DNA of 31,008 bases from CBDFHV01 sp965247705 (GTDB taxonomy: Bacteria; Pseudomonadota; Alphaproteobacteria; Rhodospirillales; CAMCUA01), in assembly GCA_965247705.1 (NCBI GenBank), contig CBDFHV010000073.1, positions 1-31,008 of the forward strand, in the 5' to 3' direction. Position numbers and translations under genes: made by a program. A model generated the notes under the pieces. That model saw only the letters and a program-made list of their open reading frames with translations, had not been told where the DNA came from and ran no database searches. Within the stretch, counting starts at the first letter, position 1. Every line of letters begins with the position of its first letter. Shown piece after piece: positions 15,822 to 24,417 of this stretch.

Positions 15822-17066
15822 ATGTCAAGAATCCTATCATTGCTCGTGGGACTTGCCACCGTGGCCGTCGTTGGCACGAACCCCGCAACCGATGCGCGGG
15901 CGCAGTCCCGCATGGGAGAGACGGCTGAGTTGCGTATCGCTCTTGGGGCGCTGGGAACGGAGGCCGTCGATCCGATCCGCGCGCTAATGGACGACAAGAT
16001 ATTCAACCAGTTGCTGTATGCCTCGCTCTTCGATACGGATGTGCGTGACAAGGCGTTGTCGAAACAGAGTGGCGTGGCGGTGGACTGGAAGTATTCCGCG
16101 GATCAGAAGACTTTGAACGTGACCCTGCGGAAAGGGATGAAGTTTCACAATGGGCAAGAGGTCAAGGCGGGGGACGTCGTTTTCAGCCTCAACCGAACGC
16201 GCAAGCCCGAAACCAGGCTGCCCTATGCGAAACCCGTCTGGGAGGCCATACGGGAGATAGAAGTCGTCAACGATCATCAGATCGTATTTCACCTCAACCG
16301 GCCTTCGATCAACCTCATTCCCGTCTTCAGCACGCTCTTCGGGTCCTTGGGGGCGATCTATCCGAAGGAATATTTCGAGTCGGTCGGGGAAGACGGCTTC
16401 CGTCAGAAACCAATCGGTGCCGGACCCTACAAGTTCGTCAAACATGACGAGGGGTCGTTGATGGAGCTGGAGGCTTCCGACAACTATCACCTGGGTCGTC
16501 CGCTGGTCGGGAAGATTCAGTTCATGGTGGTGCCGGAGGAAACGACACGGATCGCCATGTTGAAGACGGGGCAAGCGGACGTCGTCGATATCTCCCGAGG
16601 CATCCTGCCCGAGGTCAAGAAAGAAGGCCTTAACGTGTTCAATTCGATCGGCCAGAAAATGCTGTTCCTCGTCCCCCACGGCTGGCCGCAGGACCCGAAG
16701 GGGACCTTGAACGACGTCCGCGTGCGCCAAGCCCTGTTCACATCGATCAACAGGACCGAGATCAAGGACTTCATCATGCGGGGCGAGGCCGAGGTCACTG
16801 GGAGCTGGAGTTATTTCGGAGGCGGCAACATTCCGCCATACCCGTACGATCCGGATAAGGCCCGCAAACTTCTGCAACAGGCTGGATACGGCAAAGGTGA
16901 ATTGGAACTCACTCTCTACGTCGCCAAGAAGGCCGGCCTGCCCGAGGCGCAAGACATCGGCCTGGCGGTCGCCGCCGATTGGGAGCGTATCGGGGTCAAG
17001 GTCAAGGTCATCGCCGAGGACTTCGGGACCCTGAGACCACGACTGGTAAAGCGGACCGCCGCGGTT
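15822..17066 (+). pseudogene. ABC transporter solute-binding protein (family 5), 3'-truncated
   Basis: The product begins with a signal peptide (MSRILSLLVGLATVAVVGTN, cleavage near AQ-S). It continues as an oligopeptide/nickel-type family-5 solute-binding protein: WKYSADQKTLNVTLRKGMKF, FHNGQEVKAGDVVFSLNRTR, QKPIGAGPYKFVKHDEGS, then VRVRQALFTSINR and KARKLLQQAGYG. It breaks off near EDFGTLRPRLVKR, about 410 residues into a protein normally of 500 or more, where IS21 sequence begins; the frame then runs to a chance stop at 17150. No permease or ATPase genes follow, and the rest of the gene is not found on the far side of the IS. Base composition is less GC-rich than murA, consistent with acquisition. 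Confidence 0.85.
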
Positions 17067-17251
17067 TGTCAACGGCGGAGTAACAAGGGGCCATTGGGCG
17101 GCGTAAAAAGGGGCCACTCGGTGTTTGAGGCTTGTCCCCGTAGTCCATAGGAGGGACCCGCGCGCGGCGCGGCGTGCCTCTCAGTTGGCTGACGCGGCGG
17201 CGCGCGTGGGAGGGGCCTGTGGACCCACGGGGGCAAGCGACGCGAGGTAGG

Positions 17252-18019
17252 TCAGGCTGATTTTTCGGGTTTTCTGCGGTTTTTGCTCTGGTTGAGCCGG
17301 TAGCTCTCGCCGTTCATCTCGAGAATATGGACGTGGTGGGTAAGGCGATCGAGCAAGGCGCCGGTGAGGCGCTCGGAACCGAATATCTCGGTCCATTCAT
17401 CGAACGGCAGGTTGGAGGTGACCAGGACGGAACCACGCTCGTAACGCTGGCTGAAGACCTCGAACAGCAACTCGGCGCCGGTTTTTGACAGCGGCACGAA
17501 GCCGAGCTCGTCGATGATCAGGATCTTGTACCCGGCGAGCCTCCTCTGGAACCGCAGCAACTGTTTGTCGTCGCGCGCCTCCATGAGCTCATGCACCAGA
17601 GCGGCGGCGGTGGTAAAGCCAACCGAAAGCCCTTTCTGGCAAGCGGCCAGACCGAGCCCAAGGGCGATATGGGTCTTGCCGGTTCCGCTGTTGCCAAGCG
17701 CGATCACGTTCTCCCGGCGGTCGATGTACTCGCCGCGGGCAAGCTCGAGCACCAGCGTCTTGTTGAGCGAAGGGATGGCCTTGAAGTCGAACGCATCCAG
17801 GCTTTTAACCACCGGGAAACGGGCCGCCTTGATGCGCCGTTCTATCAGGCGGCGTTCCCGATCGATCAGCTCGAGTTCCGCCAACCGCTGTAGATAGCGG
17901 ACATGGTCGACGCCTTCCGAGGCGCATTGCCGGGCCAGCTTGTCGTATTCCCTCAGGAAGGTCGGCAGCCTGAGCGTCTTGAGGTGATGGTTCAGCAACA
18001 GCTGCGGGGTATCGGTCAT
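17252..18019 (-). CDS. istB: IS21 helper ATPase IstB
   Basis: The gene encodes 255 residues from ATG 18019. It is a DnaC-like AAA+ ATPase: Walker A GNSGTGKTH (109-117), Walker B LIIDELGFVPL (about 169-179), a conserved TSNLPFDEWTEIFG sensor region and the arginine-finger area GALLDRLTHH. IstB assists the IstA transposase by selecting and remodelling target DNA. The start overlaps the istA stop (ATGA). It appears intact. Confidence 0.93.
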   Translation of the reverse strand: MTDTPQLLLNHHLKTLRLPTFLREYDKLARQCASEGVDHVRYLQRLAELELIDRERRLIERRIKAARFPVVKSLDAFDFKAIPSLNKTLVLELARGEYIDRRENVIALGNSGTGKTHIALGLGLAACQKGLSVGFTTAAALVHELMEARDDKQLLRFQRRLAGYKILIIDELGFVPLSKTGAELLFEVFSQRYERGSVLVTSNLPFDEWTEIFGSERLTGALLDRLTHHVHILEMNGESYRLNQSKNRRKPEKSA

Positions 18020-19515
18020 GGTCTCACCCCGGATAGCAGGCTCATGTAGCTCCCGGCCGAGGTCGTCGCGACCCGGGCCCTTGGGAGATACGGATAAAGC
18101 TCGAGATCGAGCCGCGGCGGCCGGCGCTCGATACGGCACAGCACCAGATGCTTGACGGCATCGAAGCCGATCGCCCCCAGCTTCAGCGCATCGCCGATTG
18201 CCGCCTCGACCTCGGCAAGACGGAAGCTCTCCAGAAGACGCAGGACCTGGACGTATTCCCGCTTGCCGGGCTTGCCCATACGGGCTTCCATCAGGCGGCG
18301 CAGCGTGGCGAAGGAATCGGGCAGATGCCAACCTGCGAGCGGGGCGGCCTGGTCCAGCGCGCCGATTTTCTGCTCGATCAGCGGCAGGTAATGCAGAGGA
18401 TCGAAGATCAGGTCCTCACGCTCATAGGAGCGCCGGTGCCGGGCGATGACATCGGCGCTGCAGCTGATCGCCACCTGGTCGACATAGCCCCGGATCAGCA
18501 CCTCGCGATGACCGTAGGCCACGGGCACCGAGTAATCATTGCCCTTGTAGCGTACCAGCGACAGAGAGCTCACCCGGCCGGGACGGCGGTCGCAAGGCTC
18601 GTAGGGAACCGCTGGGAACTCAAGGAATACTTCCCGGTCACGGGCAAGCCGTTCGCCGATCGTCTCGCTGTGGCGGCGCAGTCGGTCGTCCTGCCGACGG
18701 CGGCAATGGTCCTCGAGGCGGGCGTTCAGCACCTCGAAGCTCTCCACATGGGGAACCGGTACCAGGTAGTTGCGCCGGATGAAGCGAACCAGCCCCTCTA
18801 CCTTGCCCTTGTCGTTCCCCTTGCCTGGGCGGCCGAAACGGTCTTCGAACAGGTAATGGGATTGCAGCTCGCTGAACACCCGGGTGCGCTGCCGGGTGCC
18901 ATCGCCCAGGATCCGCGCCACCGCCAGTGTAGTGTTGTCATAGAGGATCGACTGGGGAACACCGCCGAAGAAGGCAAACGCTGATACATGGCCGTCGCAG
19001 AACGCCTCCGACGTCTCCGCCGGATAGGCCTTCACGAAGCTGGCATCGCTGTGCGGCAAATCGAAGGCAAAAAAGTGGATCTTCTGGAGTACGCCGCCGA
19101 TTACCGCCAAGGCTTCGCCAAAGTCCACTTGGGCATGGCCAGGCGGGTGATGCGGCGGCACGAACATCTCCCGCGACCGGTGTCGGCATGCCCGCACATA
19201 ATCTTTGACGATGGTGTAGCCGCCGGTGAACCCGTACTCGTCGCGCAGCCGTTCGTAGATCCTCTTCACCGTATGACGCTGCTTGCGGTGAACCTTGCTG
19301 TCTTCCTCCAGAATCCGGTCGATAATGCCGGTATATCCGTCCAGCTTCGGACGCCGTGGCGGTCGCTGACGCCGGTAGCCAGGCGGCACCGAAAACCCCA
19401 GTATCTTGCCCACCGTCTTGCGGTCGATCCCGAAAACCCGCGCCGCCTCACGATTGCTCATCCCGTCGACATGGCACGCCCGTCGAACACGCGCATATAA
19501 ATCCACTGAGTACAT
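18016..19515 (-). CDS. istA: IS21 transposase IstA
   Basis: The 499-residue transposase has an N-terminal HTH (MSNREAARVFGIDRKTVGKI) and an rve/DDE catalytic core with Asp in GHAQVDFGEA, Asp in SILYDNTT and Glu in GNDKGKVEGLV. A C-terminal domain follows (SLVRYKGNDYSVPVAYGHRE). Length and motifs match IstA. Its stop overlaps istB. The element should be competent in protein terms, although one terminus may be lost. Confidence 0.94.
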   Translation of the reverse strand: MYSVDLYARVRRACHVDGMSNREAARVFGIDRKTVGKILGFSVPPGYRRQRPPRRPKLDGYTGIIDRILEEDSKVHRKQRHTVKRIYERLRDEYGFTGGYTIVKDYVRACRHRSREMFVPPHHPPGHAQVDFGEALAVIGGVLQKIHFFAFDLPHSDASFVKAYPAETSEAFCDGHVSAFAFFGGVPQSILYDNTTLAVARILGDGTRQRTRVFSELQSHYLFEDRFGRPGKGNDKGKVEGLVRFIRRNYLVPVPHVESFEVLNARLEDHCRRRQDDRLRRHSETIGERLARDREVFLEFPAVPYEPCDRRPGRVSSLSLVRYKGNDYSVPVAYGHREVLIRGYVDQVAISCSADVIARHRRSYEREDLIFDPLHYLPLIEQKIGALDQAAPLAGWHLPDSFATLRRLMEARMGKPGKREYVQVLRLLESFRLAEVEAAIGDALKLGAIGFDAVKHLVLCRIERRPPRLDLELYPYLPRARVATTSAGSYMSLLSGVRP

Positions 19516-19653
19516 CCCCCCGCCTTCGATCAGTTCAAAACCGATGAAGGCTAGCCGATGGCCCCTTTTTGAACCGCCCGCGCAGCCCGGGAATCAGGCC
19601 GCCTCAGTGGGGGATTATTGCGCCGCCCTTCTCACCCCTCGGCGGAGGTCTAC
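19516..19653. other. IS21 right flank and junction sequence
   Basis: This non-coding stretch has the single AAGGGGCCA-type IS repeat, then about 60 bp of junction DNA (19577-19640). From about 19632 it resembles the sequence just downstream of the small-gene remnant near murA. No remainder of the truncated binding-protein gene is found. Confidence 0.5.
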
Positions 19654-19697
19654 CTAACCCTTGGAAGGTGGCGACTTCGTGGCGTTGGTGCGAGTCT
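19632..19697. repeat. att-like direct repeat, small-gene side
   Basis: This is the partner of 15565-15630, about 4.07 kb away in the same orientation. It covers the last codons of the small gene and about 25 bp beyond its stop. See the murA-side copy for the comparison. Confidence 0.75.
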
Positions 19698-19830
19698 GGG
19701 CGCGGGCTTGGTCCTTGCGCTTGCGCAGGTTGTCCCGCAGCGCCCGGGCCAGGCGCGCGTCCCGATCCCGCTTGCGGGCCTCGCCGGCGGTCGACAGCCG
19801 CGGCCGGTCAGGTTTCTCGCCCTCGGTCAT
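19654..19830 (-). CDS. Small conserved basic protein of the murA locus
   Basis: The gene encodes 58 residues from ATG 19830 (71 from ATG 19869). The protein is Arg/Ala/Lys-rich and helical, with RPRLSTAGEARKRDRDARLA then ALRDNLRKRKDQARAQ. Small proteins of this kind are common just upstream of murA in Rhodospirillales-type genomes, to my recollection; no function is known. Its 3' end is duplicated beside murA at 15593-15630, implying that an insertion separated the two genes and regenerated this 3' end. Confidence 0.7.
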   Translation of the reverse strand: MTEGEKPDRPRLSTAGEARKRDRDARLARALRDNLRKRKDQARAQTRTNATKSPPSKG

Positions 19831-19935
19831 CGCCCCAGTTTGAGGAGCCCTGGCGGGGCAGGTCAACATGTCCTGTCGCCTTGCACCTCCAGAATCCTTG
19901 TGGCAAGGTGCGCGCCCTCCCGAATACCCCTCCGT

Positions 19936-20010
19936 GCCGCCGTAGCTCAGGGGTAGAGCACACCCTTGGTAAGGGTGGGGTCGTAAGTTCGATTCTTACC
20001 GGCGGCACCA
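19936..20010 (+). tRNA. tRNA-Thr (GGT)
   Basis: A 75-nt cloverleaf with acceptor stem GCCGCCG/CGGCGGC, D-arm GCTCAGGGGTAGAGC, anticodon arm CACCC-TTGGTAA-GGGTG giving GGT (Thr), and T-arm TTCGATTCTTA. CCA is encoded at 20008-20010. Confidence 0.95.
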
Positions 20011-20044
20011 CCTATCTCTTTGTTATTTAGTGAGGAAAAAACGG

Positions 20045-20106
20045 GGACAGTATATGATTACGTGTGAGCAGATCATCATCAATTTCAACAAAAAGATATC
20101 CTGTCC
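20045..20106. repeat. Inverted repeat between tRNA-Thr and the cNMP-binding gene
   Basis: GGACAGTATAT at 20045-20055 and ATATCCTGTCC at 20096-20106 pair at 10 of 11 positions across a 40-base loop. Outer ACGGGG/CCCCGT could extend the pairing after a gap. The region is AT-rich. It may be a mobile-element remnant or a leader structure. Confidence 0.45.
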
Positions 20107-20133
20107 ACAGTTATTCCCCGTGTAGGAGAGACC

Positions 20134-20520
20134 ATGGAAAGCGGGAACCGCCTCGCTTTCTCCCGCGAGATCTTCGAAGCCGGCGCCCGGTTGTTCCATG
20201 AGGGCGACCCCCCGGGCGACGCCTTTGTCATCGAAAGCGGCAAGGTGGAGATCGCCAAGAAGCACCAGGACGATCAGGTGGTGGTCGGCGTCGCGGGGCC
20301 CGGCGAGATGTTGGGAGAGATGTCCCTCGTCGACGACTCGCCGCGAAGTGCCACGGCCCGGGCCAGCGAAAGGACGGTGGCCCTGGTAGTTCCCCACGAG
20401 GTGCTGCGCCGACGCCTGGAAGGCGCCGATCCGGTCCTGCAACGGATCATTCGAATCCTCATCCAAAGGCTCCGCGATCAGACCGAGGCGCTGGCCGCCG
20501 CGTCGACCATCGTCCGCTGA
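20134..20520 (+). CDS. Cyclic-nucleotide-binding-domain protein
   Basis: This 128-residue protein is a stand-alone CAP_ED/cNMP-binding domain. It has the beta-barrel pattern GARLFHEGDPPGDAFVIESG and the phosphate-binding cassette region GEMLGEMSLVDDSPRSATAR (about 57-76), then a C-terminal helix (LQRIIRILIQRLRDQTEAL). There is no HTH or catalytic output domain, so it probably acts through a partner. The cassette contains the GE and PRSA residues that contact the ring phosphate and ribose in the family. ATG 20134 is preceded by AGGAGAG. A decayed copy lies beyond phoX at 22466-22705. Confidence 0.85.
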   Translation: MESGNRLAFSREIFEAGARLFHEGDPPGDAFVIESGKVEIAKKHQDDQVVVGVAGPGEMLGEMSLVDDSPRSATARASERTVALVVPHEVLRRRLEGADPVLQRIIRILIQRLRDQTEALAAASTIVR

Positions 20521-20656
20521 TATTCGCCCGCCACGGAGTCAATTCATCACCTCAACGCCGTCCCGGCCCTTCCCCCGAGGCGGCGATTGCGCGATCGCCA
20601 GCGCGCGCACAATCACGGAATTGCGCGACCACCACACCACGGGGAGAGTAATCGAC

Positions 20657-22375
20657 GTGCTTCGCAAATCGACGTTCGGCGCCCTTGCGGCGTCGTTGTT
20701 CGTCATGGCGCCGTTCGCCGCCGCGGCGGGCGACATGTATCGGGTTGGCACGGCGCCGTTCAAGGCCGAGGTGACGGGTATTCTCGTCAATGCCGAGGGC
20801 GAGCTGTTCTTCAACGCCCAGCATCCGAACGGAAAGGGCGAGCTTTCCGGGGACGCGCCGCCCGCCCTTATCGGCTATGTGGCCGGTACGGATTTCAACA
20901 ATTATTCGGGCAGCGGCATCGCGGTGCCGGCCAAGGATGCGCTCGGTTCGACCCACGCCGACGGCACCTATGTGGTCCTGGCCAGGTCCGGCGACGTCTT
21001 GGGCGACGGCTTGCGACTGGGCGGCGTCTACAGCCGGTCCGGCGCGTTGATGTTCATTTCCAACGACGTGGACTACAACGCCTTCGTTCGCATCTCCGAT
21101 GCCGAGGCCTACCTCTACACCGCCTTCGAGGGCGCCAGCCGCAAGGGTGTGTCGGCGATTTCGCGGCTGAAGCTGGAAAAAGCCGATGGCGTTTGGCGGG
21201 CCGTTCTCGCCGCTTCGCAGATGATCGACCTGATCTCGATCGAGGGCGCCTGGATCCTCTGCTTCGGCTCGACCACCCCGTGGGGCACGGAGCTGCTGGC
21301 CGAGGAGTACTATTTCTTCAACACCAGCCTGTGGAATCACCCCAACAACCACGACGCCGACGAGCGCCCGGCATTCGCCGGCGGTAACGACGTCTCCTAT
21401 CACATGCCGAAGATGATGGACCGCTACCTTGGCCGCCCATCGAACCCCTACCGCTATGGCTACATCATTGAAATGGCCGATACCGGTGCCGAGAAGCCCC
21501 GTTTCGTCCGCCACTACGTCATGGGCCGGTTCAGCCATGAGAACGCCATCATGATGGGCGACGGCCGCACGGCCTATATGTCGGACGACGACAGCCCGAA
21601 ATACACCGACAAGAAGTACAACTCCAACTCGGGCGGCGTGTTCTTCAAGTTCGTGGCCGACCGGCCGCGGGATCTGTCCTCGGGTACGCTCTATGCGGCC
21701 AAGGCGACCCAGGACAGCGGGTCCGATCCCAACACCACCGGCTTTTCCATCGAATGGATCGAGCTCGCCCATGGGGACAATGGGACCATTGGCCGCTGGG
21801 TGGGTGAGTACGAGGGAATCACCCCCGACAAATACGTCGAAGGCCAAAGCAACTACGTCTCCGACGCCGATGTGTGGAACTGGGCCGAAGGCAAGGCGGG
21901 CAAGGCCCTCAATGGCGATGGGGTCGTGGGATCCTATCCCGACGACCGGCCGGCTTTCCTCGAAAGCCGCAAGGCCGCGGCCGCCCTGGGCGCCACCTAC
22001 GAGTGGAACAAGATGGAGGGCGTTACCGCTGACGGCAAATACGTCTACCTCGCCATGTCCGAGATCAGCGAGTCCATGGACGTCTCGTGGGGGCATGCGG
22101 CGTGGAACACCGGCGAGCGGGACAAATCGCAACCCGGTCACATCGCCCTCGACCCGGAAAAGTGCGGCGGCGTCTATCGGGGCGAGATCGAGGCCGACTA
22201 CAACATCTCCCGCCTCGAGCCCGGGGTCATGGGCCGCACCGTCAAGGGCGGCTGCGATCCGGACCGGATCGCCAACCCGGACAACATCGCGGCGTTCTCC
22301 GGCGGGCTGCTGATCGCCGAGGACGCGGGACCGAAGAAGCACCCCGCCGACATGCTCTGGCTGGTGAAGAACTGA
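20657..22375 (+). CDS. PhoX-family (DUF839) secreted phosphatase-like protein
   Basis: From GTG 20657 (GGGGAG upstream) the 572-residue product begins with a signal peptide (RKSTFGALAASLFVMAPFAA, cleavage near AAAG-D). It reads as a PhoX/DUF839 beta-propeller: TGILVNAEGELFFNAQHPNG, YGYIIEMADTGAEKPRFVRH, GRFSHENAIMMGDGRTAYMS, then DDDSPKYTD and GGVFFKFVADRP, and WNTGERDKSQPGHIAL near the end. PhoX enzymes are Ca/Fe-dependent alkaline phosphatases, usually exported by Tat. The N-terminus here lacks a clear RRxFL motif, so Sec export is as likely. Whether it is a phosphatase or another DUF839 protein cannot be settled by eye. It is flanked by an intact and a decayed cNMP-binding gene. Confidence 0.78.
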   Translation: MLRKSTFGALAASLFVMAPFAAAAGDMYRVGTAPFKAEVTGILVNAEGELFFNAQHPNGKGELSGDAPPALIGYVAGTDFNNYSGSGIAVPAKDALGSTHADGTYVVLARSGDVLGDGLRLGGVYSRSGALMFISNDVDYNAFVRISDAEAYLYTAFEGASRKGVSAISRLKLEKADGVWRAVLAASQMIDLISIEGAWILCFGSTTPWGTELLAEEYYFFNTSLWNHPNNHDADERPAFAGGNDVSYHMPKMMDRYLGRPSNPYRYGYIIEMADTGAEKPRFVRHYVMGRFSHENAIMMGDGRTAYMSDDDSPKYTDKKYNSNSGGVFFKFVADRPRDLSSGTLYAAKATQDSGSDPNTTGFSIEWIELAHGDNGTIGRWVGEYEGITPDKYVEGQSNYVSDADVWNWAEGKAGKALNGDGVVGSYPDDRPAFLESRKAAAALGATYEWNKMEGVTADGKYVYLAMSEISESMDVSWGHAAWNTGERDKSQPGHIALDPEKCGGVYRGEIEADYNISRLEPGVMGRTVKGGCDPDRIANPDNIAAFSGGLLIAEDAGPKKHPADMLWLVKN

Positions 22376-22383
22376 ACCGGAAG

Positions 22384-22414
22384 CGGGGCCGGCACGCACC
22401 GCCGTCCCCGTTTT
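22384..22414 (+). terminator. Rho-independent terminator after phoX
   Basis: CGGGG-C-CGGC and GCCG-T-CCCCG form a hairpin at 22384-22410, immediately followed by TTTTC, starting nine bases after the phoX stop. Confidence 0.75.
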
Positions 22415-22465
22415 CATCGCCGTTTCGTCGATAGCCGAAATTAGGGCCACTTGGTGACCTACGGG

Positions 22466-22705
22466 TAGGAGAAGCCAAGGAAGACGGGAAACGCCTCGCT
22501 TTCTCCCGCAATATCTTCGAAGTGCGAACGGTTGTTCCACGACGGCGCCCCCCCCCCCCCAGGCGACTCCATCGTCATCGAGAGCGGCAGGGTGGAAATC
22601 GCAAAGTAACAACAGGACGATCAGGTGGTGATCGGCGTCGCGGGGTCGGGTGAGATGCTGGGAGAAATGTCCCTCGACGATGACGCGCCGCGCCGCGAGA
22701 CGACA
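22466..22705 (+). pseudogene. Decayed second copy of the cNMP-binding gene
   Basis: Pieces match the gene at 20134 closely: KRLAFSRNIFE, then in another frame DSIVIESGRVEIAK, a stop (TAA) in place of the next Lys/His, and QDDQVVIGVAGSGEMLGEMS. The start codon is lost (AAGGAAGAC in place of ATGGAAAGC). A run of 13 C at 22548-22560 replaces the codons for DPPG and shifts the frame. The homology also covers the ribosome-binding region, so it is a segmental duplication that has since degenerated. Confidence 0.85.
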
Positions 22706-23055
22706 CTCAGGAGAAGGGTCGTCAGTGCTGGGGTGATCTCGGACAAGGCTACATTTCCTTCGTTCGGTGTACAGCACTCTCTCCGCTCGATTGCAAGGTA
22801 CAGAATATGACGCCATCATGAATTCAGGACACTTCTGAACCGGGAGTCTCGAGAGCGTGCATCGCCCTTCAATCATCATGATAGCCTTGGTTCTACTATG
22901 GGCACCAACCGCGGCCGGACAGAATGCTGAAATGGATGGCCGTATCTGGTTGCGGGCCTCAGAAAGAAACGACCCAGCCCCGCCTGTGAACGTTGCGTCT
23001 ACAATTGCTCCGGGCGTTGTCGTGCCTGGGGGCAATTTGCAACCTGGAATGACGT

Positions 23056-23069
23056 TCAAAGAGTGTGCC
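23056..23069. repeat. 14-bp target-site duplication, left copy (IS copy 1)
   Basis: TCAAAGAGTGTGCC, repeated exactly at 24484-24497 on the other side of IS copy 1. Confidence 0.95.
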
Positions 23070-23104
23070 TGTAGCGCACCCGGTTCCTTGGACACAAGTT
23101 TGTC

Positions 23105-24010
23105 TCACGCGGCGGGCCTGATTGAGATCGCGGCGTGCCACGCCTGACGAGCTTGAGCGGGGCTCAGGTAGCCGTTCTTTTCGACGATCCACTGGGCATT
23201 GTAGAGTTCGACGAAGTCGCGGACGGCGTCCCGCAGCTCCGCGATGTTGCGGTAGATGCGACCATGGATGATCTGTTCCTTCAGCGTGCGATTGAACCGC
23301 TCGGCGACGCCGTTGGTCTGGGGCTCGGCGACGAAGGCGTAGGACGGCTGGATGCCCCAGAACTTGATCTGGTTGGTGAAGTGGTCCGACAGATACTGGG
23401 AGCCGTGATCCATCCGCAAGGCCAGCCCCCGAGCCGCGCCGGCCGCGGTCGAGCCATACAGCCCGGCAAGCCCCATGGAGATCGGCTGCAGGGCGGCGAA
23501 GCGGTCGCCGCGCTTGCAGACATGCCAGCCGACACACTCGGCGTTCCAATGCTCGACGGCGGTGAAGATCCAGCCCCAGCCGTCGTCCACCGTGAACACC
23601 CGAACGCCATCGGTGCCCCACATGAGGTTCGGGGCATGAGTGATGATCTCACCGTCATGGGGATTGCCGCCACGGCGGCGGCAGCGATGGGGCGAGAGCA
23701 GATTGTTCTCGCGCATCAGGCGGAGCACCCGCTTGCGGGCAACCCGGATGTCGCGACAGACCCGAAGCCGAGCCCAGACCTTGCGGTAGCCCTCGCCCTC
23801 CCGGGGCGATGCCTCCAGGTCGGCTTCGATCGCCACCAGCAGCGCCTGGTCCGAGATCGCGGGCTTCGGTCCCCGACGCTTTGCCGGCGGCTGCTCGGCG
23901 TGCTGGCCGGAGGTCACGGCGTAGAACGAGGAGCGGGCCATGCCCCAGGCGGCGCAGACCCGCCGCAGGCCGCAGGCCAGACCCGTGCCGGGCGAGGTGG
24001 CGGCACTCAT
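23105..24010 (-). CDS. IS transposase OrfB (rve integrase core), copy 1
   Basis: This 301-residue DDE transposase has an N-terminal HTH_21-like part (YRKVWARLRVCRDIRVARKR, then VLRLMRENNLLSPHR) and the rve core with Asp in LMWGTDGVRVF, Asp in RMDHGSQYLSDHF and Glu in TNGVAERFNRTLKEQI. Its ATG overlaps the OrfA stop. It differs from copy 2 by one visible residue (Cys in GLACGLRRV rather than Tyr). Intact. Confidence 0.92.
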   Translation of the reverse strand: MSAATSPGTGLACGLRRVCAAWGMARSSFYAVTSGQHAEQPPAKRRGPKPAISDQALLVAIEADLEASPREGEGYRKVWARLRVCRDIRVARKRVLRLMRENNLLSPHRCRRRGGNPHDGEIITHAPNLMWGTDGVRVFTVDDGWGWIFTAVEHWNAECVGWHVCKRGDRFAALQPISMGLAGLYGSTAAGAARGLALRMDHGSQYLSDHFTNQIKFWGIQPSYAFVAEPQTNGVAERFNRTLKEQIIHGRIYRNIAELRDAVRDFVELYNAQWIVEKNGYLSPAQARQAWHAAISIRPAA

Positions 24011-24417
24011 CGCCGCGACCTCCGCCGCCCCAAAGGGCCGAAGGTCTCCGTCTTGGCCTCCAGCAGTTCCACCTGCATGGTCAACTCTCCGATCCGCTTC
24101 ATGGCGCTATCCAGTTCCGCCTGCACCGGATCGCCCTTGCGTTGCTTGAGCGAGGCGTCGATCCCGCCGATCGCTTTCTCACGCCACTGCTCGAGCCGGA
24201 AGATCTCTACGCCCAACTGGCGCGACAGAAGTTGCACCGGCTCGTCACGCAAAAGCCGCAGAACGACCTCACGCTTGCGCGCCACCGTCCATCGCTGGCC
24301 AAGTCCCAGCGGGCCTGCCGGCAAAGCCTGTCCTGGGGAAAACGTGGACGAGCCAAGCTCGCCCGCATTTACCACAGGCCCATCAACAGCAACTTTCTTC
24401 TCAAAATTATCGGTCAT
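24007..24417 (-). CDS. IS OrfA (helix-turn-helix transposase subunit), copy 1
   Basis: From ATG 24417 the product is 136 residues. It has an HTH_Tnp-type region (QRWTVARKREVVLRLLRDEP, then LLSRQLGVEIFRLEQWREKA) and a C-terminal leucine-zipper-like helix (AMKRIGELTMQVELLEAK), the plan of IS3-type OrfA proteins. AAGGAGG lies just upstream of the ATG. A GTG seven codons further up is possible but would start within the hairpin arm. The sequence is identical to copy 2. Confidence 0.88.
   Translation of the reverse strand: MTDNFEKKVAVDGPVVNAGELGSSTFSPGQALPAGPLGLGQRWTVARKREVVLRLLRDEPVQLLSRQLGVEIFRLEQWREKAIGGIDASLKQRKGDPVQAELDSAMKRIGELTMQVELLEAKTETFGPLGRRRSRR

Larger units (their letters stand above)
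17067..19600 (-). mobile_element. IS21-family insertion sequence (right terminus uncertain)
   Basis: istA and istB are present in the standard order on the minus strand. The left end begins around TGTCAACGGCGGAG at 17067, followed by two internal AAGGGGCCA repeats at about 17086 and 17116, typical multiple terminal repeats of this family. At the other end only one matching repeat (AAAAAGGGGCCA on the minus strand, about 19550-19567) is seen. A terminal TGTCAAC copy is not apparent, so that end may be truncated. No target duplication could be found. Confidence 0.8.

Noticed and set aside
22548..22560. C13 tract as a phase-variation switch
   Set aside because: The surrounding copy lacks a start codon and has an in-frame stop besides the tract, so changing tract length would not restore a gene.
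20552..23095. 847-residue minus-strand ORF opposite phoX
   Set aside because: It is a high-GC shadow of a clearly recognisable plus-strand gene and shows no domain.
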